Assembly (NCBI GenBank): GCA_001792895.1 | Contig: MARA01000001.1 | Span: 2,604,001-2,668,000 of the forward strand | Source of the DNA: Lentinus brumalis | Lineage: Eukaryota; Basidiomycota; Agaricomycetes; Polyporales; Polyporaceae | DNA length: 64,000 bases | Reading direction: 5' to 3' | In this document: positions 1 through 11,680 of the stretch, in pieces | Layout of the letters: every line of letters begins with the position of its first letter | How positions within the stretch are numbered: the first letter of the stretch is position 1 | The notes under the pieces: generated by a model | The model's input: the letters and a program-made list of their open reading frames with translations, nothing else | Databases searched by the model: none | What the model was told of the DNA's origin: nothing | Translations under genes and position numbers: made by a program

Positions 1-2448
1 CTCGCGGATTGTCTTTGTCGGCTTCTCAGCCTGCTTCGTTGGTACGCCTGCAGTGATCGCGGAATGCATGTGCCGCATCTGGCTCGCGAACATTTTCCTG
101 CAATAAGTCAGAGCAAGTTCATATCAGAATAAGCCATGTACGTACTGCGCTAACGTCTGGTCTTGGACGGCATGGGTCAAGTTTTGTAGTTGACCCATGA
201 AGACAGAGGCGATGTCACCGCCCCCAAAGAATCCTGCAGACGGCTGCTGAGATGGTGACCCCGGGCCCTCGGCTTGATGCTGTGCGTGCGGCTGACGCGG
301 CGAGTCAGAGACACCATGGAATGTGAACAACTGTGTACTCACTCGACGGTTCAGAGGTACCTCGGGTGCGCCTGAGCCTCCACTAATCTGGAAGACCTCA
401 TACCTGGGAGCACCCGCTCTGATCGTGTCTGTTGACGGTCCAGCGTGAGCGTTATAGCCAGCATTTGTGAGTTCGTCCAACTCCATAGCGCGGCCCTACA
501 ATTTCACGTGAGCGTCGTTCTACGAGGGCCGAAGTATGTAGATGATCTCACCTTCCCCTTGTCGACGCGTCCAGCGGATTCTTGGGATGGCTACGGACAG
601 CAGTCAGACAGTCGCCAATCGCAGAGTTAGCCACGAATAGCGCACGCACGAGTTCGTCCATGTATGGGAGGATATCAGTGTCGGTCTCGATACGACCGGG
701 ATGCTGCTCCGTGTGGTGCTCGGACTCCTGAGTCAAACGAGCATATTCGGCCTGTTGGGCCATATGTCTAGCCAAAGCCTCGCGGTAAACAGCCACCACA
801 CGAGTCTGCCACTCAACACTGAGCCCACGCCACTCGTCCAAAGCTTGTTGCTCAGTCTGCGAACGACGTCAGCTTGAAGCTCATGCAGTTAGAAAACAAA
901 TGCAGCTGACCAATATGGCGTCCATCCCATTATACACGCAATTGGCGACCCGCATCATTTCGATAACCTCGTCGGCTGAGAATACGACACGGGGTTGGGC
1001 AGTCGTATAGTCCTGCATCAGCGGGTCAGCGTGCTCAGGTGCCTGCATCGGCGCGTATGGCTGCTGCTGAGAAACGGGCTGCATCGGCGGCGGCTGGAGA
1101 CCTTGCATCGGCGGCGGCTGGAGACCTTGCATAGGTGGCTCCGCGTCGAGACGAGGGTGCATCGGCACCGGAGGCTGCTGCTGAGGAATCGGCTGCGGCG
1201 GCTGGAGACCTTGCATCGGGGGCGGCTGGAGACCTTGCATCGGGGGCGGCTGGAGACCTTGCATCGGCGGCGGTTGGAGACCTTGCATCGGCGGCGGCTG
1301 GAGACCTTGCATCGGCGGCGGCTGGAGAGCTTGCATCGGCGGCGGCTGGAGAGCTTGCATCGGCGGCGGTTGGAGACCTTGCATCGGCGGCGGCTGGAGA
1401 CCTTGCATCGGCGGCGGTTGGAGACCTTGCATCGGCGGCGGCTGGAGAGCTTGCATAGGTGGCTCCGCGTCGAGACGAGGGTGCATCGGCAGCACAGGCT
1501 GTTGCGGCGGCGGCTGGAGACCTTGCATCGGTGGCTCCGCGTCGAGACGAGGGTGCATCGGCAGCGGCGGTAGCCGGTGACCCTCCATCGGACGCAGCTG
1601 GAGACCTTGCATCGACAGTTGGAGACCTTGCATCGGTAGCTCCTCGTTGGGTCGAGATGGAGGCCGCTGCTGAGGAACCGGCTGCACCGGCGACTGGAGG
1701 CCGCGCATAGGCAGCTCGAGGTCCTGGCGCAATCGCGCGTACTGAGGACTGGGGTGCATTTGCGGCGACTGATGCTGCTGATGCTCATGAAGGGTGTCTC
1801 TGCGCGTGGTCTGAGGCTCACGTATGGTTCGCTGGAGGGATACGCGAGGAGAGACCGCAGGTGCCGGGAAAACGATTGGTGAGACTGAACGCGGTGGAGG
1901 GAGCTGCAAAGGGGGTATTTGCGGCCGCGGGATCTGCAGAGAACTCAATTAGTTACGTGCGGCGAAAAGTAGAACTACCGGGCTCACGGATTCCGATGCC
2001 ATGATGGAGATAGCCTGCGACGACCGTTCTGGGGAACGCGCTCCCCTCTAGCAGAAGTGGAGATGTTTGTTAGCAGAGAAAGTGACATAAAGTGCAAACA
2101 TACGGTGAGTTCTCGAAGGGGTAAAGGATTGTCCTTGAGTTCGAGCTGCGAAGGAGTGAGACGGGTGTGCAGGGATACGAAAGGATGACGCACCTCATAG
2201 AGACCAGTCAACCGATGACATGTTGGGTTATGTGGACCCTGACTCCTCTTGACGGCCTTTACATTCTCGAGCGTATGCGCATATTCACCTTCGACGGAAC
2301 GTTTCTTCCTCTGCTCCTTGGTGATCCATCGCCGGAGAAAGGGATCGCGAGCGGTTTCCGCCGAGGCAGGAAGCTCCTCTGGATGACCGGGGGGCGGTTG
2401 AGGATACGACGGCTGTTGTTGGGCACCCCGTGCGGAAGGGGAGGACAT
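1..2448 (-). CDS. Gln/Pro-rich repeat protein, 3' end beyond the window
   Basis: Unrecognised protein read on the minus strand from the ATG at 2448. Exons inferred from splice sites are 2448-2104, 2047-1988, 1933-911, 856-552, about 495-146 and 97-1. The first three junctions keep frame, with donors GTATGT, GTGAGC and GTCAGC. The last exon is open to base 1, so the gene continues off the left edge. Exon 1 is basic (a KEQRKKRS stretch). Exon 3 is almost wholly Pro/Gln/Met-rich and contains eleven uninterrupted copies of an eight-residue MQGLQPPP-type unit plus scattered copies. The later exons look globular and helical. The junction between the fourth and fifth exons is unresolved: the best donor (at 551) leaves phase 2, while the most protein-like frame of the next exon needs phase 0. 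No catalytic motif, signal peptide or membrane helix is seen, and no function is assigned. Confidence 0.6.
1197..1455 (-). repeat. 24-bp coding minisatellite
   Basis: About eleven tandem copies of a 24-bp unit encode MQGLQPPP or MQALQPPP. Two more copies lie near 1080-1130 and degenerate copies continue to about 1700. Because the unit is a multiple of three, copy-number change keeps frame, and both strands stay open in several frames. This explains the spurious antisense reading frames here. Confidence 0.9.
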
Positions 2449-2750
2449 GGTGGTAGTGTGGTAGGAGGAATCGTCGCACAGAATGAAGATATACTTATCA
2501 TCGTGACAAAGTGCTTGATCCTTGTGTGTAGAATGGGGTCAGAAGAATGGGAGCAGCGAATGGCGGGCTCACGAGTTCTAGATGTGTTCCTTGACACTGT
2601 TTGTAACCACTTTGATGGGACGAAAGGCCGGATTAAGGCGTCTTTCGACCGCGCGTCAAAAGACACCCGTCGTAGCGCCCTGGCTCGGAGCCTCGGGCTC
2701 GATGTGTAGGGCGCTGCTATTCACTCCAAGCTCGAAGTTACAAGAGATTA
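2449..2750. other. Intergenic, no gene seen
   Basis: Spacer between the start of the repeat protein and the 3' end of the SUN-domain gene. No additional gene or repeat is supported. Confidence 0.5.
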
Positions 2751-3732
2751 TCAAGCTATACGAGGCTCTCCGTGTACACGTACGCGATATAAGCAAGTGC
2801 TATTGCCTCCCCAATTGTCCAGGATTTCCACCACGACTACCCCGAAGTACAGGTCCGAGTCCACGACGTGCCAGTCCAGCGGAAACGTTTGCGTAGGAGC
2901 GCCAGAGCGAATGTCGTATGCGAAGGAGCCTAACAGGATGAACGTCTTACGAGCTGTGACATGCGGTTCCGTCCGCCCGTAGAGGATCGGGGGTGGGGTC
3001 ACTCGCGAGCTCGCAAATGTGCGTCGACGACGGGCCTCATTGACCGAACCATCGATGGCCCCCCATAGGACGACAGTACGAGGAGCTTGGCCAATGTCAG
3101 CAGCGATCTCCAAGGGAATGTGGTCGATTGTAACGTGGGTGGGATATATCATCTCGGAGAGCTGCACGCCAAGCTGTGCACCAGTCCCCGGTATGGACCA
3201 ACACCGACCGATGTGTAAATCATCCGTGAGTGCTTCTTGAGGAGCACTCCCAGACGGAGGTTGAGCCCACCCGGTACCCTTCGCGACTTTGGTGAGTTCG
3301 GGAAGGAACCGACCGCCATCGGCATACAGAGCGAAGTCACGGCGACCAACAGGATCGCGCAGCGCCTTGCTCACAGCACGGTCGATATAAGCCTTCACTG
3401 CAGGACTGATGTCCAAGTCGGATCGTGTCCACATGGTGGATTGGAGGTAGAAGCAGAAGAAGGCGATTGCGAGGAGCACCCCACACGCGAAGACCGACTG
3501 CGACGGACGACGAATGGGATCTTGACGACGGCCCGAACGCGAGGGAGTAGAAGATGAGGCAGCCGTACCCTGCGAGGCGTTGTGTCCATGAAGGCTGACT
3601 CGCTTCTGAGTCATCTCTGGAGCATATGAGCGTTCGGGATCACATTGTCGAGAGAAGGTTGCGGACGGACTGACCCTCTTGCCGCGAATTGTCCCGATAT
3701 ACCCACCGCTTGGGGTCATAGCGTGAGCTCAT
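2751..3732 (-). CDS. SUN-domain protein
   Basis: Predicted inner-nuclear-membrane SUN protein of about 307 aa, coded by exons 3732-3675 and 3616-2751. The 58-bp intron starts GTCAGT, ends CTCCAG and preserves frame. The N-terminus is short, basic and Ser-rich. One membrane helix (FACGVLLAIAFFCFYLQS) lies at about residues 61-79, a short spacer follows, and the C-terminal ~170 residues form a SUN domain. Diagnostic stretches are GRCWSIPG, the central VTIDHIP, the FILLGSFAYD strand and the terminal NWGGNSTCLYRVRVHGEP. SUN proteins bind KASH peptides in the perinuclear space, linking chromatin and nuclear envelope to the cytoskeleton. The luminal coiled coil is very short compared with Sad1-like proteins. 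A shorter start at 3719 in a different frame would skip the intron but fits less well. The 5' end is divergent to the WD40 gene. Confidence 0.85.
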
Positions 3733-3985
3733 GTCAAGAGAGCCGAATGGGAAGACAGCGAGGCTAGGGAGTGGAGTGTAATGGAGTGGCGCAGAGTGGC
3801 AGGGGCGAGATTGGTCGGGAGAGAGAAGCAAGTAAAGGCGCGGGCGCCTTAGTACTCTTGAGCGCTTCAACTTGAAACCAAGTTCGACCTCCCTCATCAT
3901 TTCTTGCGCAGAGTCGCGTACGTACGCCGACAGTTCACGCTCTGGGCATAGCCATTACTGTGACTCTCTGGATACCTGGGTTTCG
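3733..3985. promoter_or_regulatory. Divergent promoter between SUN and WD40 genes
   Basis: A 253-bp spacer separates two divergently oriented start codons. It is pyrimidine/purine-skewed on the SUN side and has no clear TATA box. Shared regulation is an inference from the arrangement. Confidence 0.4.
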
Positions 3986-5475
3986 ATGGCTCGAGCTATG
4001 AAATATGTGAAATCCGGGTACCTCCAAGGCGGGCACACCAGTGGCGTCGCAGCCCTCGCTTTCAGTCCGAACGGGAAGCAAGTTGCCTCAGGTGGCCTGG
4101 ACTCCAACCTGTGCATATGGGACATCGCTGACATGCGTCTTATTCACACCTTCCACGGTGCGAGTGCTGTCCTTTCCCTGGCATGGGTCCCCGAAGAACC
4201 GGCTACTTTGGTCTGCGGGATGGAAGACGGTTCCATCTCATTGATTTACACTTCTGCAGTAAGTTGATGAAGTACATGTGGATTCCTTTCATGACTGAAG
4301 CAGACAAGGATACTCTGCGCGGGAGGACCTTCCCTCGTTCCCACCAATTTCCTGTTGAACATCTTGCCTATAAGGATGGCTTACTAGCATCCGGTGCGCA
4401 CGAAGACGTCGCGATCTGGTCACGGGGACCCGACGGTATGTGTCTCATGTTGGATAGGTTTCATCGGGGCCTTACCCTGCTGCAGGACGCTGGGTGCACT
4501 TGTGTGACCTCGACCTCCCTCCAACCAACTCCAACAACAACGATCGGGATGTGCTTGTCACCAGTCTTCATTGGACGCGGTCGCGCAAACACAAATCTCT
4601 ACTGCTTGTGACGTACCTCCATCACGGTTATATGTAGGCCTGATTGGTACTCAACGCTCCGGGCTTTACTGATTTCGCCGTCTAGCCTTGTGAAGGCTGG
4701 AGCTTGGACTCGGGTGTTGACCGTCCCTCTCAATGGATTGATGTGGGTGCGATCGACTTGGGCGCACACGATTTTTAACCAATGAGCATCGCAGCGGCTC
4801 GGCTAGCGTTACTCCCGACGGCAGGAAACTCATCGTGTCCAACATGATCTCGGGGTTCGACATCTACGAGACAGAAACCGGAGAGTCCTGCGGCACACTA
4901 ACCCACGTTATCTCCAAAGTGTTCACTGTCCCGGTTCTGTTCGCGCACGGAGGGAATGCGGTCATTGGTGGCAGCACGGCGGGCAAAGTCCATGTGTGGG
5001 ATGCCACGGCACTCCGCATGCATCAAGTATTGCAGCACACCAGTATCTTGATCGGTTCAATCCCTACTCGGTGTATGTCTCGCTGATACGCCGAAGATAC
5101 TGACAGGATCCTTGCCCTTGCGGCCCACTATGATCATACTCGTGACTGTTTCATGATCGCCACTGGATGCAGCAACCCCGACGCTCGTAAGGCTATCGCG
5201 CTCTGGAGCGCCGAAGGCTGTAAGTTGCACATGCCGGCCTTGAGCTTCTTTAGACTCACTCGCGAGCAGTGACAGATGGACATGCAAGCCGGTTCAAGGT
5301 ATGGGATGGTGCCCTTGGCATGCCATCTGGTCAGGATTGCCTCGTAAGTCATTCAGCGCTCAGTAGACCAAAATCAAGCTCATCAGCTTGCCAGTTTCTG
5401 CTGTACCTCTTGGGAGGGCTATTCGTTGGTAGTCTCGCAATTCTCCTTCTTCAGCAAGCTCGAATCGTTGCGTGA
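3986..5475 (+). CDS. WD40-repeat protein with C-terminal membrane anchor
   Basis: Eight exons give a 373-aa frame: 3986-4258, 4309-4435, 4486-4626, 4696-4742, 4787-5042, 5097-5219, 5270-5343 and 5395-5475. The protein begins with a clear WD40 repeat (GHTSGVAALAFSPNGKQVASGG, ending LCIWD). Further blades end in VAIWS, VHVWD, IALWS and FKVWD. The last exon encodes one hydrophobic helix (residues about 348-366), so the propeller is probably tethered to a membrane by its tail. WD40 propellers are protein-binding scaffolds. This architecture (short propeller plus tail anchor) recurs in Agaricomycete lineage-specific families, but the partner is unknown. Acceptors for exons 4 and 5 were chosen because they alone keep frame. 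Confidence 0.75.
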
Positions 5476-5635
5476 AGTTACAGTATGATGTGGCGTGAGC
5501 GAATCGGAGATCGAGCGAATCGTAATGGAATGGATCGGAACGTCATGGAGTATACTTAACGCAGTGTGTGGTAGACATTCGTATGGCATTACAACGATAC
5601 TAGTAGCGGGGATATCACATACAACCATATATGCA

Positions 5636-6627
5636 TCAGTCACGGGCTTCGACGACCAAGTCAAAGGTGTCGATCTCGCCGTATACATCGGCCAGAACAT
5701 CGGCCATGTCTTCGAGCTCCGAACTGCCCAAGGACGAAGTATCAGAGTCGCCGTCCGCTTCGTCGGTGCCGTCGTCTGAGGAGGAGGCGTCGTCTGAGAC
5801 ATCGCTGGAGCGGTCGTCCGAAACATTGCTGGAACGGTCGTCCGAGACGATACTGGTGCGGTCCTTGGAGGCAACACTAGAGCCGTCCTCGGAGACAACG
5901 CTGGAGCCGTCTCCGGAGACAACGCTGGTCCCAACGTCGTCTGTATCGCCCTCCATGTCCTTGATGGCAGCACTGTCCAGCCTGCGCTCAGCGCCATGGG
6001 GGCCGGCGGTAAACCCTTCCGTGGCAGCGTCGTCCATAAAGTCGCCGATAATGTTGGGCATCGGTATGATCCCCAAGTCGACGAGGTCATGGAGGGACGG
6101 GGGCGGAAGGACAGGGCGCATTCGACCCGAAACTACGCGGTCACAGCAATCGTCGAAACGGTCGAGAGCGGCCGCCGTCGGGAAGAATAAAAGGAGGCCT
6201 TTGTCCCCGTTCCCGTGACGGTCTCCGTACGCCAATATTGTGGTTCCCTGACGTGGTATGAGGGCCATGAATAGCCACGAAAATAGACCACTCACCCATC
6301 TCCTGTACGTGGACGTGAGATAGATCCTTCCAAAGTTCAGCACCAGGATGTTGCCCCTTCCCTTGATAACCAAGTACACTGGTCATATACGTCAGTGCTC
6401 ACCGACTCATCACACAGCGTGGGGGAGCCTACCTGTGAGATCGCCAGGATGGCTGAGGAGGGAGATCGACGCATGGGAGGCGGCGAACTCATGGCTGACG
6501 CGTTTCGACCATGCCGTTGCGTTCACATCTCCCACGGAATATCTTTGGAGGTCTCAGTTAGTAGTCACTCACAGAACCTGGAGAGCTGCACGTACGCAAT
6601 CTCCCAACCGAGACTCGGAGCGGCCAT
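5636..6627 (-). CDS. Unrecognised protein with acidic Ser/Asp repeat tail
   Basis: Four exons on the minus strand (6627-6573, 6528-6433, 6378-6296 and 6247-5636) give 281 aa, with all introns 44-54 bp and in phase. The N-terminal ~130 residues look like a small globular domain (strands such as VYLVIKGRGNILVLNF, then LLLFFPTAAALDRFDDCCDRV). The C-terminal third is a very acidic Ser/Asp-rich segment built from 24-bp DNA repeats and ending in a hydrophobic/acidic helix. There is no signal peptide or membrane helix. The family is not recognised, and a cytosolic or nuclear scaffold is only a guess. The gene converges with the WD40 gene, leaving 160 bp between stop codons. Confidence 0.6.
5796..5934 (-). 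repeat. 24-bp coding repeat, six copies
   Basis: Six diverged 24-bp units encode acidic Ser/Asp octapeptides in the tail of the gene at 5636-6627. This is a second in-frame 24-bp minisatellite in the window, unrelated in sequence to the one at 1.2 kb. Confidence 0.8.
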
Positions 6628-7192
6628 GGCAGTTGTGAGAGATGTTGATATGATGAAGGAAGGGCGAGGGTGCCACATCCTCCTGCAACAGCGTAAGGCC
6701 TTAGAAGTCGCTACGCCCATTGACGATGCATCCCGACGCTACGTTCAAACGTGTTTGTGTCAGTAACAGACAACACAGTGCGTCACGCGTCGACTTGCCG
6801 GCCGGGCGGTCGGACATCTATGGGCTCTTATAGCGCGTCGGTGTACTGTATAGCTTCGTCCACTAGAGAGGACATGAGAACAGTCAGGCGAAGGTGTAAG
6901 CCTGAGGGGATTCTGTACATCGTCTCGTCGAAGAGGCAAGTCATCGGCAAATTCCGACGTCGTCATGTTGGCGCTTCCCAATCTGCGTTGCTTTGTCTCC
7001 TTAGGCTTCAAAGCTTCAGGCTCCTGCCCGACGATGGACGCGATGTGCCCGCCCCTTCCTCTTACCGCCAAACCGTTTGATGTCAGTCTTCGGCTCGTGG
7101 GCGCATGCGACTATTACTGAATATGAAAGTTTAGGCAGCCTTACGTCGCCTTGTCCACTGTGCGGGTCCAGTATTCGACTGGGCAATCGGGA
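6628..7192. other. Intergenic, no gene established
   Basis: Spacer between divergent start codons. A TATAAG-like motif on the minus strand at about 6826-6832 could serve the acidic-tail gene. Short open stretches on both strands do not join into a convincing gene. Confidence 0.4.
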
Positions 7193-8770
7193 ATGTCGCC
7201 GCCAGAAAACGCTGATAGGTGGACTTCCGTGAGGGTCGTGCTTGGTGAGACTATCGAGGACCATTGTGAGTTGTACTCATTCTCCTGTCTATTCGACGCT
7301 GCTTACATCGCGCACAGACACCCTGATCGTCTACCCCGTGCTGAGTTGCGGCTTGATTGCACATCGCTCTCATCCTCATGTCGAGATGGAACTCTCGGAG
7401 CCTCATATGTACATTGACAGCAACGCAGTGAGTGATTCAAATGCCCGTCGTTGTGTGCCTCGAACAATAAACTCCCCAGTGCACTCAAATTCTCACCGTG
7501 ACGCGTCATGTTTTCGATGGAGCACAGGGAAACGTTTCAGTCTTCCACCTCAAATTCGCCGACTCTATGGACTTCTGGACCTTCATGGAATTAGCATCTC
7601 AGGTGAAAGTTAAGCTCGAGGGTCGCATCGCAGAACACCGGTCCCAGGTATCGATTATCCACCAAGCAATACCTTCCCATTCCCCCGGGCGTTCTGCAGA
7701 GCACCTGTGCGATGATCCAGCCCATTTCATCTCAGGTGCGCTTACGCTCTTCTTACACTTCGCTCGAGACTCAATCCTGCCGTAGCCGAGACCTCGCCCT
7801 CTCCTTGCTCGGGCGAATCAACGACAGCGAGCTCCACCGCGACTTCGGTGATGTAGACAAGGTACTAGGTACGCTGCACGCTCTGTTTATGACTCCATGT
7901 CGGTAGTGAGCATTGGCGGCGTATAGCGAAGAGGACGTCTCTACACGTGACATTCGTTCCCTTTGTCTACGCGGGTATATAGCCATCGAATCTGTACGCC
8001 ACTCTGTTCCCTCATCTTTGTGCTTACTCTTCGACATGAACACTGCGAACTTGTCCTTGTATGTGCGACTCGGTTAAGTCTTCATGATTTTATTAAACTA
8101 CATCCGCCAGTGAGCCTGTAGTGGTGCTGTCCACCCGCGCGGCGACGGTCACGATTGACCACATTACCTCGCTTGGGATACCGGCAAATCAAGAGACTCA
8201 GCCTCGTGACGTTCACATTCTTGTAGTAGAGTTTGCGCCGAGCCTCTGTGAGTGATCTGTTGCCTGCAGTGTCTCCGCAAACTTCTACTTATTCCTGGGC
8301 TTAGACTCGCTCATTGCGTTTCCTCTGGATAATCCGATCGTAGAGCCCTTCGGTCGTCGGCCGCTTCCCTCTCACATCGTGCTGAACTTCTGGAATGTGC
8401 GCATATGCACTTCCCTGTACGAGACGCGCTCCGTCGTGCAGGTCAGTACCCTTTGTGCGATGTTGAGCTGAGTCCGCTCATCTTTGCCCAGTGTCTTCCC
8501 CGGGGCAGGTTCTTTCTCAGCGACCATGATGCCCGCGTTCAGTATACGTTTGCTTTCCAGGAGGCGCACGACTATGCAACCTGTATGCTCTTCTTCTTCG
8601 CGACCAGGCGTGTCGTCTTCGCGCGTGAGTGCGCTATCAGGCGCCTCCAAGCGGATGTCGTCCACCGTGTCTTCGGCCCCGCGCAAGCCGACGGCGCGCG
8701 TGATGATGATCGTGAGTTCTGCTTTAGTGTCGTGCTTTCCCTGACTCAGTTACTTATCACTTTTGCATAG
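7193..8770 (+). CDS. Unrecognised eight-exon protein
   Basis: Start chosen at the first ATG that opens the exon. Exons 7193-7265, 7318-7427, 7480-7647, 7700-7868, 7911-8058, 8111-8247, 8305-8441 and 8492-8770 join in frame to 406 aa. Six of the seven donors are GT followed by a common fungal pattern (GTGAGT, GTATCG, GTACGC, GTATGT, GTGAGT, GTCAGT). The protein alternates beta-rich (VVVLSTRAATVTIDHI) and aromatic stretches and has no obvious signal peptide or membrane helix. Third codon positions are strongly GC-biased, which supports coding. The spacing of short hydrophobic strands would suit a beta-propeller or F-box/LRR-associated domain, but no diagnostic motif is seen, so no function is given. 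The 3' end is the least certain part, since a Ser-rich alternative frame overlaps the last exon. Confidence 0.55.
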
Positions 8771-9139
8771 AGCCCGCCGCATAAGGTGGTACGGCATCGT
8801 GTAGCTTAGAGACTTGTTTCTCTGCTCATTATTTTAGTACAAATGTGAAAGCCCTGTCACGTCGTCGTGAGCCAAAAAGGACATCTGCGACCATGGACGT
8901 ATCATCGTTTGTCTGCAATATGCTTTCGTTGTTCCATTATGTTCCATTCTGCTCCTTGATGTTCCGGTTCCATCCTTGTCGTTCTGCTTTACTCCTCGAT
9001 GTTCTGTTTCTACTGTTGTCTACCGGGTTGTGCTACAACCATATAATATATTATTTGTTGCCATCATTAGGAACCAGACGCGCACATCCTTGTGTGTGCG
9101 ACAAGGCCGCCCCACACCGCTCAACCACATACCACCATC
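8771..9139. other. Intergenic with T/C-rich repeats
   Basis: Contains loosely repeated GTTCCATTCT/GTTCTGC-like pyrimidine motifs at about 8925-9015, resembling the array near 17.53 kb. No gene is seen. Confidence 0.5.
9041..9053 (+). promoter_or_regulatory. TATA-like box
   Basis: An AT-only stretch (ATATAATATATTA) lies about 90 bp upstream of the start codon at 9140 and stands out from the GC-rich background. It is a plausible core promoter, judged from position only. Confidence 0.35.
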
Positions 9140-10368
9140 ATGGATCAGAAGAAGGCAGAAGAAGTAGACGTGCGTGTATAACCATGTTCCCAGTGGTACT
9201 GTTACTTATGGGTTGACCGCTATGTTAGGTCGACCATTTTCGTCGGGTCCATGTACTCGTCGGGCACATGGCGGACGTGGTGACTACATGCCTCATCTTG
9301 CTGAAGTTCCCAGCGGCGCTCTTCTTCGCTCTCACTGTGGTCATCTTCGTAATTATAGGCTCGTGCAGCCTTCTCCTCAGCCTTGTTGAGTCCAACTTGC
9401 CATCCGTCTGCGACGCACCCGCTGTGGCTCGATACCTACCGATGTGTGGCGCCAGTCACGCCTCTGATCAGGGTATGGCGCGCGCGGACTTCCCAGGTCT
9501 GATCAAGGTTCAAGACATCGTTCTAGACGAACTGATGGGCCGCTACGAGAGTGGAACCACACTAGCTCTCGAAGTCAAGCACGCAGAGCTTGCTGTGAGG
9601 GACTTGGTGGCGGTGGTGCGAACAAGCAACCTGACGGTCAAGGCCGCCCTGGCAGACACCCTCAACAACTTCGCCATCGACGCGCGTGCCTCAGGCAGGA
9701 ACCTCGAGCGACTGTCTATGCAGATATACAGTGCTGTCGACCAGTGAGTTGCGCACAGATCTCTCCGCTTGTGGTACCAACTCTGAACCTTGGTCAGGAT
9801 ATCCTCTTTCAACGCTTACGCGATGCGCACAATCCAGGCGGCCACTCCGCGGGAGGTCGATGGAACAGTCCTTCGAACTTTCCACACGTCGATGAATGCG
9901 CTGTCATTCCAAATCACGCGGGTCATCGTGGAGGCCACGACGACGATGAATGGACTCGAGGGACTGGAAGGTCGTCTTCTCGACGTCCATGAACTCTGTG
10001 TCCAAGAGTCTCTCACCACAGCGACGTCTCTCGATGACCTTTTGTGGGAGCTGTGGACGCTTCTCGGAGGAAACAAGGCTCAAGTTCGAGACCTACGTCG
10101 CCGCGAAAGCGTCTTGCGCGAGGTGGAGCGTGAGCGAGCCATCGCGCTCGCCTACGTGTCTGCAGCGATGCAGACCCTTACGAAGGTGGACGCGGGACTG
10201 TCGGAGTTGCGAGATAACCTGTCCGAGTACTCTAGCGACGCCGAGGCTATCCCGCTGGAGGTCCAAATTGCTAGCATCGAGCAGAGCCTCCGTCGCCTGC
10301 AGGTCGGTCGTGCCCGGGCCGCGGAAGCACAGCTACAAGCGCGCCCACTGCTTATCGGTGCGGCGTGA
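9140..10368 (+). CDS. Single-pass membrane protein with long helical domain
   Basis: Exons 9140-9169, 9229-9743 and 9798-10368 give 371 aa. Exon 1 encodes only MDQKKAEEVD. Exon 2 opens with VDHFRRVHVLVGHMADVV followed by a 30-residue hydrophobic segment at about residues 29-58 (one long or two short helices), then a Cys-containing loop. The rest is predicted helical with heptad-like spacing: alternating Leu/Ala/Val, then RRRESVLREVERERA and a basic tail. A membrane-anchored coiled-coil protein is the most that can be said, and the family is not recognised. First of a same-strand run of six lineage-restricted-looking genes ending at 19979. There is no signal-peptide cleavage site, so a type II/N-anchored topology is likely. 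Confidence 0.7.
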
Positions 10369-10793
10369 TCGAGGCGTGCGCCAAGTCCTTCCAGTCTCCT
10401 CCTTCGCCTTCCCGCCTCCCGCCTCCCGCTTCTCCTCTTTTATGTCTGTCTCTCTCTCTGTATACGGTTGCTCTAGACTCTCATGACTCCGCGCGGCATG
10501 TATCCTTAGGAAGCTTTCCAGTAATAGCCATTATCGTCCCTCATTCATCGGTGATGAGCTCGATCCTCCAGATAGGCGCAAGAACTCCATAAGTGAAGCG
10601 TAGCGCATCCGAACAACGGTTTCGCGGACCCAGAGGTAGGTGAGCTCATTCCCTGCAGGAAAGACCTCTGTACGCTGAAGCGCAGCGTCGGTCTAGCCGA
10701 TATATTCACTTTTGTTCGCCCTCCTTTGTCCAAGCACGACTTGATCACACACATGGAACGGCCACCTCGTTAGAACGCAACTTCTTCTCCATC
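10369..10793. other. Intergenic, no gene seen
   Basis: Pyrimidine-rich 3' flank (TCCTCC/CTCTCTC runs at 10395-10460) followed by unremarkable sequence. Confidence 0.5.
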
Positions 10794-11680
10794 ATGAGCA
10801 CTCAAGGATCCATCGACCATCCGAGCGTCGGCGAGCCTCTTGCCCAGGGACGCCCCGAGCATTAGTGAGTCGCTTGGACTCGCGACCGTGTTCCATATAA
10901 TAAACCGCGGTCACTCTTCAGCCCCGCCACTCGGTTCGCCGCAGTCATAGGCGTACAATACGCGATGACCAACGACAAGCAACCTATCGCCACCTTCAGG
11001 GAGGGGGCAGTGATGCTGAATGAGCTGGTTCCAGGCGAAGGTGAGAGATATCCGCCACTATCGTGACGCCGAGGTCGACATTGGCTTCATCTTCCTACAC
11101 AGTTGCAGTCATCATTGTTGGAGGCTCCTACGAGCATACAGTGGAGTCGATGATGGTATCCTACTCTATGGAGATCATCCCAGACAACGTACGTCAGCAT
11201 CGCATCTAGTTGCGCCCTCATGACCGCCAACATCTGCAACAGCCGCGACGGGAGGTTCGCTTCTCTGCGCGTGTCCGTTCCAGCGACGAGCTCAAATCTT
11301 GGACACACCTCCGCTTCGCTGATCCCACGATCTATGCCCGCTTTAACCACATCCTGTGGGCTTCGTACGACAAGGTCACCGCCAAGGAAGTGTTGGTTCA
11401 CACTCGGCTTTCTGAGGTCGCCTACGATCTTCCGTCGAAATTCACCAAGTACTGCCGGCAGTACTTGGGTGAAGACTACTTCGACACGCTTCCCGACGAG
11501 GAGGATAGCGACACTATCGCGGAGCACACTGACGAGGGCCGCGCCGACAACAGGCGCGGAGCAAACGAGGAACAGGAGGAGGAGGAGGAACTCGATGAAG
11601 AGGAGGAACTCGATGAAGAGGAGGAACTCGATGAAGGAGATGAGTTGCTTCCAGTGGTGTACCCGGACGAGATGTACTAG
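10794..11680 (+). CDS. Unrecognised protein with acidic LDEEEE tail
   Basis: Exons 10794-10864, 10922-11040, 11103-11188 and 11243-11680 encode 237 aa in frame. The first acceptor for exon 4 (AG at 11208-11209) would leave a 21-bp intron, so the in-frame acceptor at 11242 was taken. The N-terminal half is beta-rich (YPATRFAAVIGVQYAM, VAVIIVGGSYEHTVESMMV). The middle looks helical (FNHILWASYDKV, SKFTKYCRQYLGEDYF). The last 60 residues are almost all Glu/Asp, with an 18-bp repeat encoding LDEEEE. No motif identifies a family, and there is no membrane helix or signal peptide. The acidic tail would suit a histone/DNA-interacting or chaperone-like role, which is speculation. Confidence 0.65.

Noticed and set aside
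995..1821. Long frames on both strands (Arg/Leu/His-rich and Ala/Gly-rich) across the 24-bp repeats
   Set aside because: Artefacts of a repeat whose unit length is divisible by three; only the minus-strand MQGLQPPP frame joins to flanking exons.
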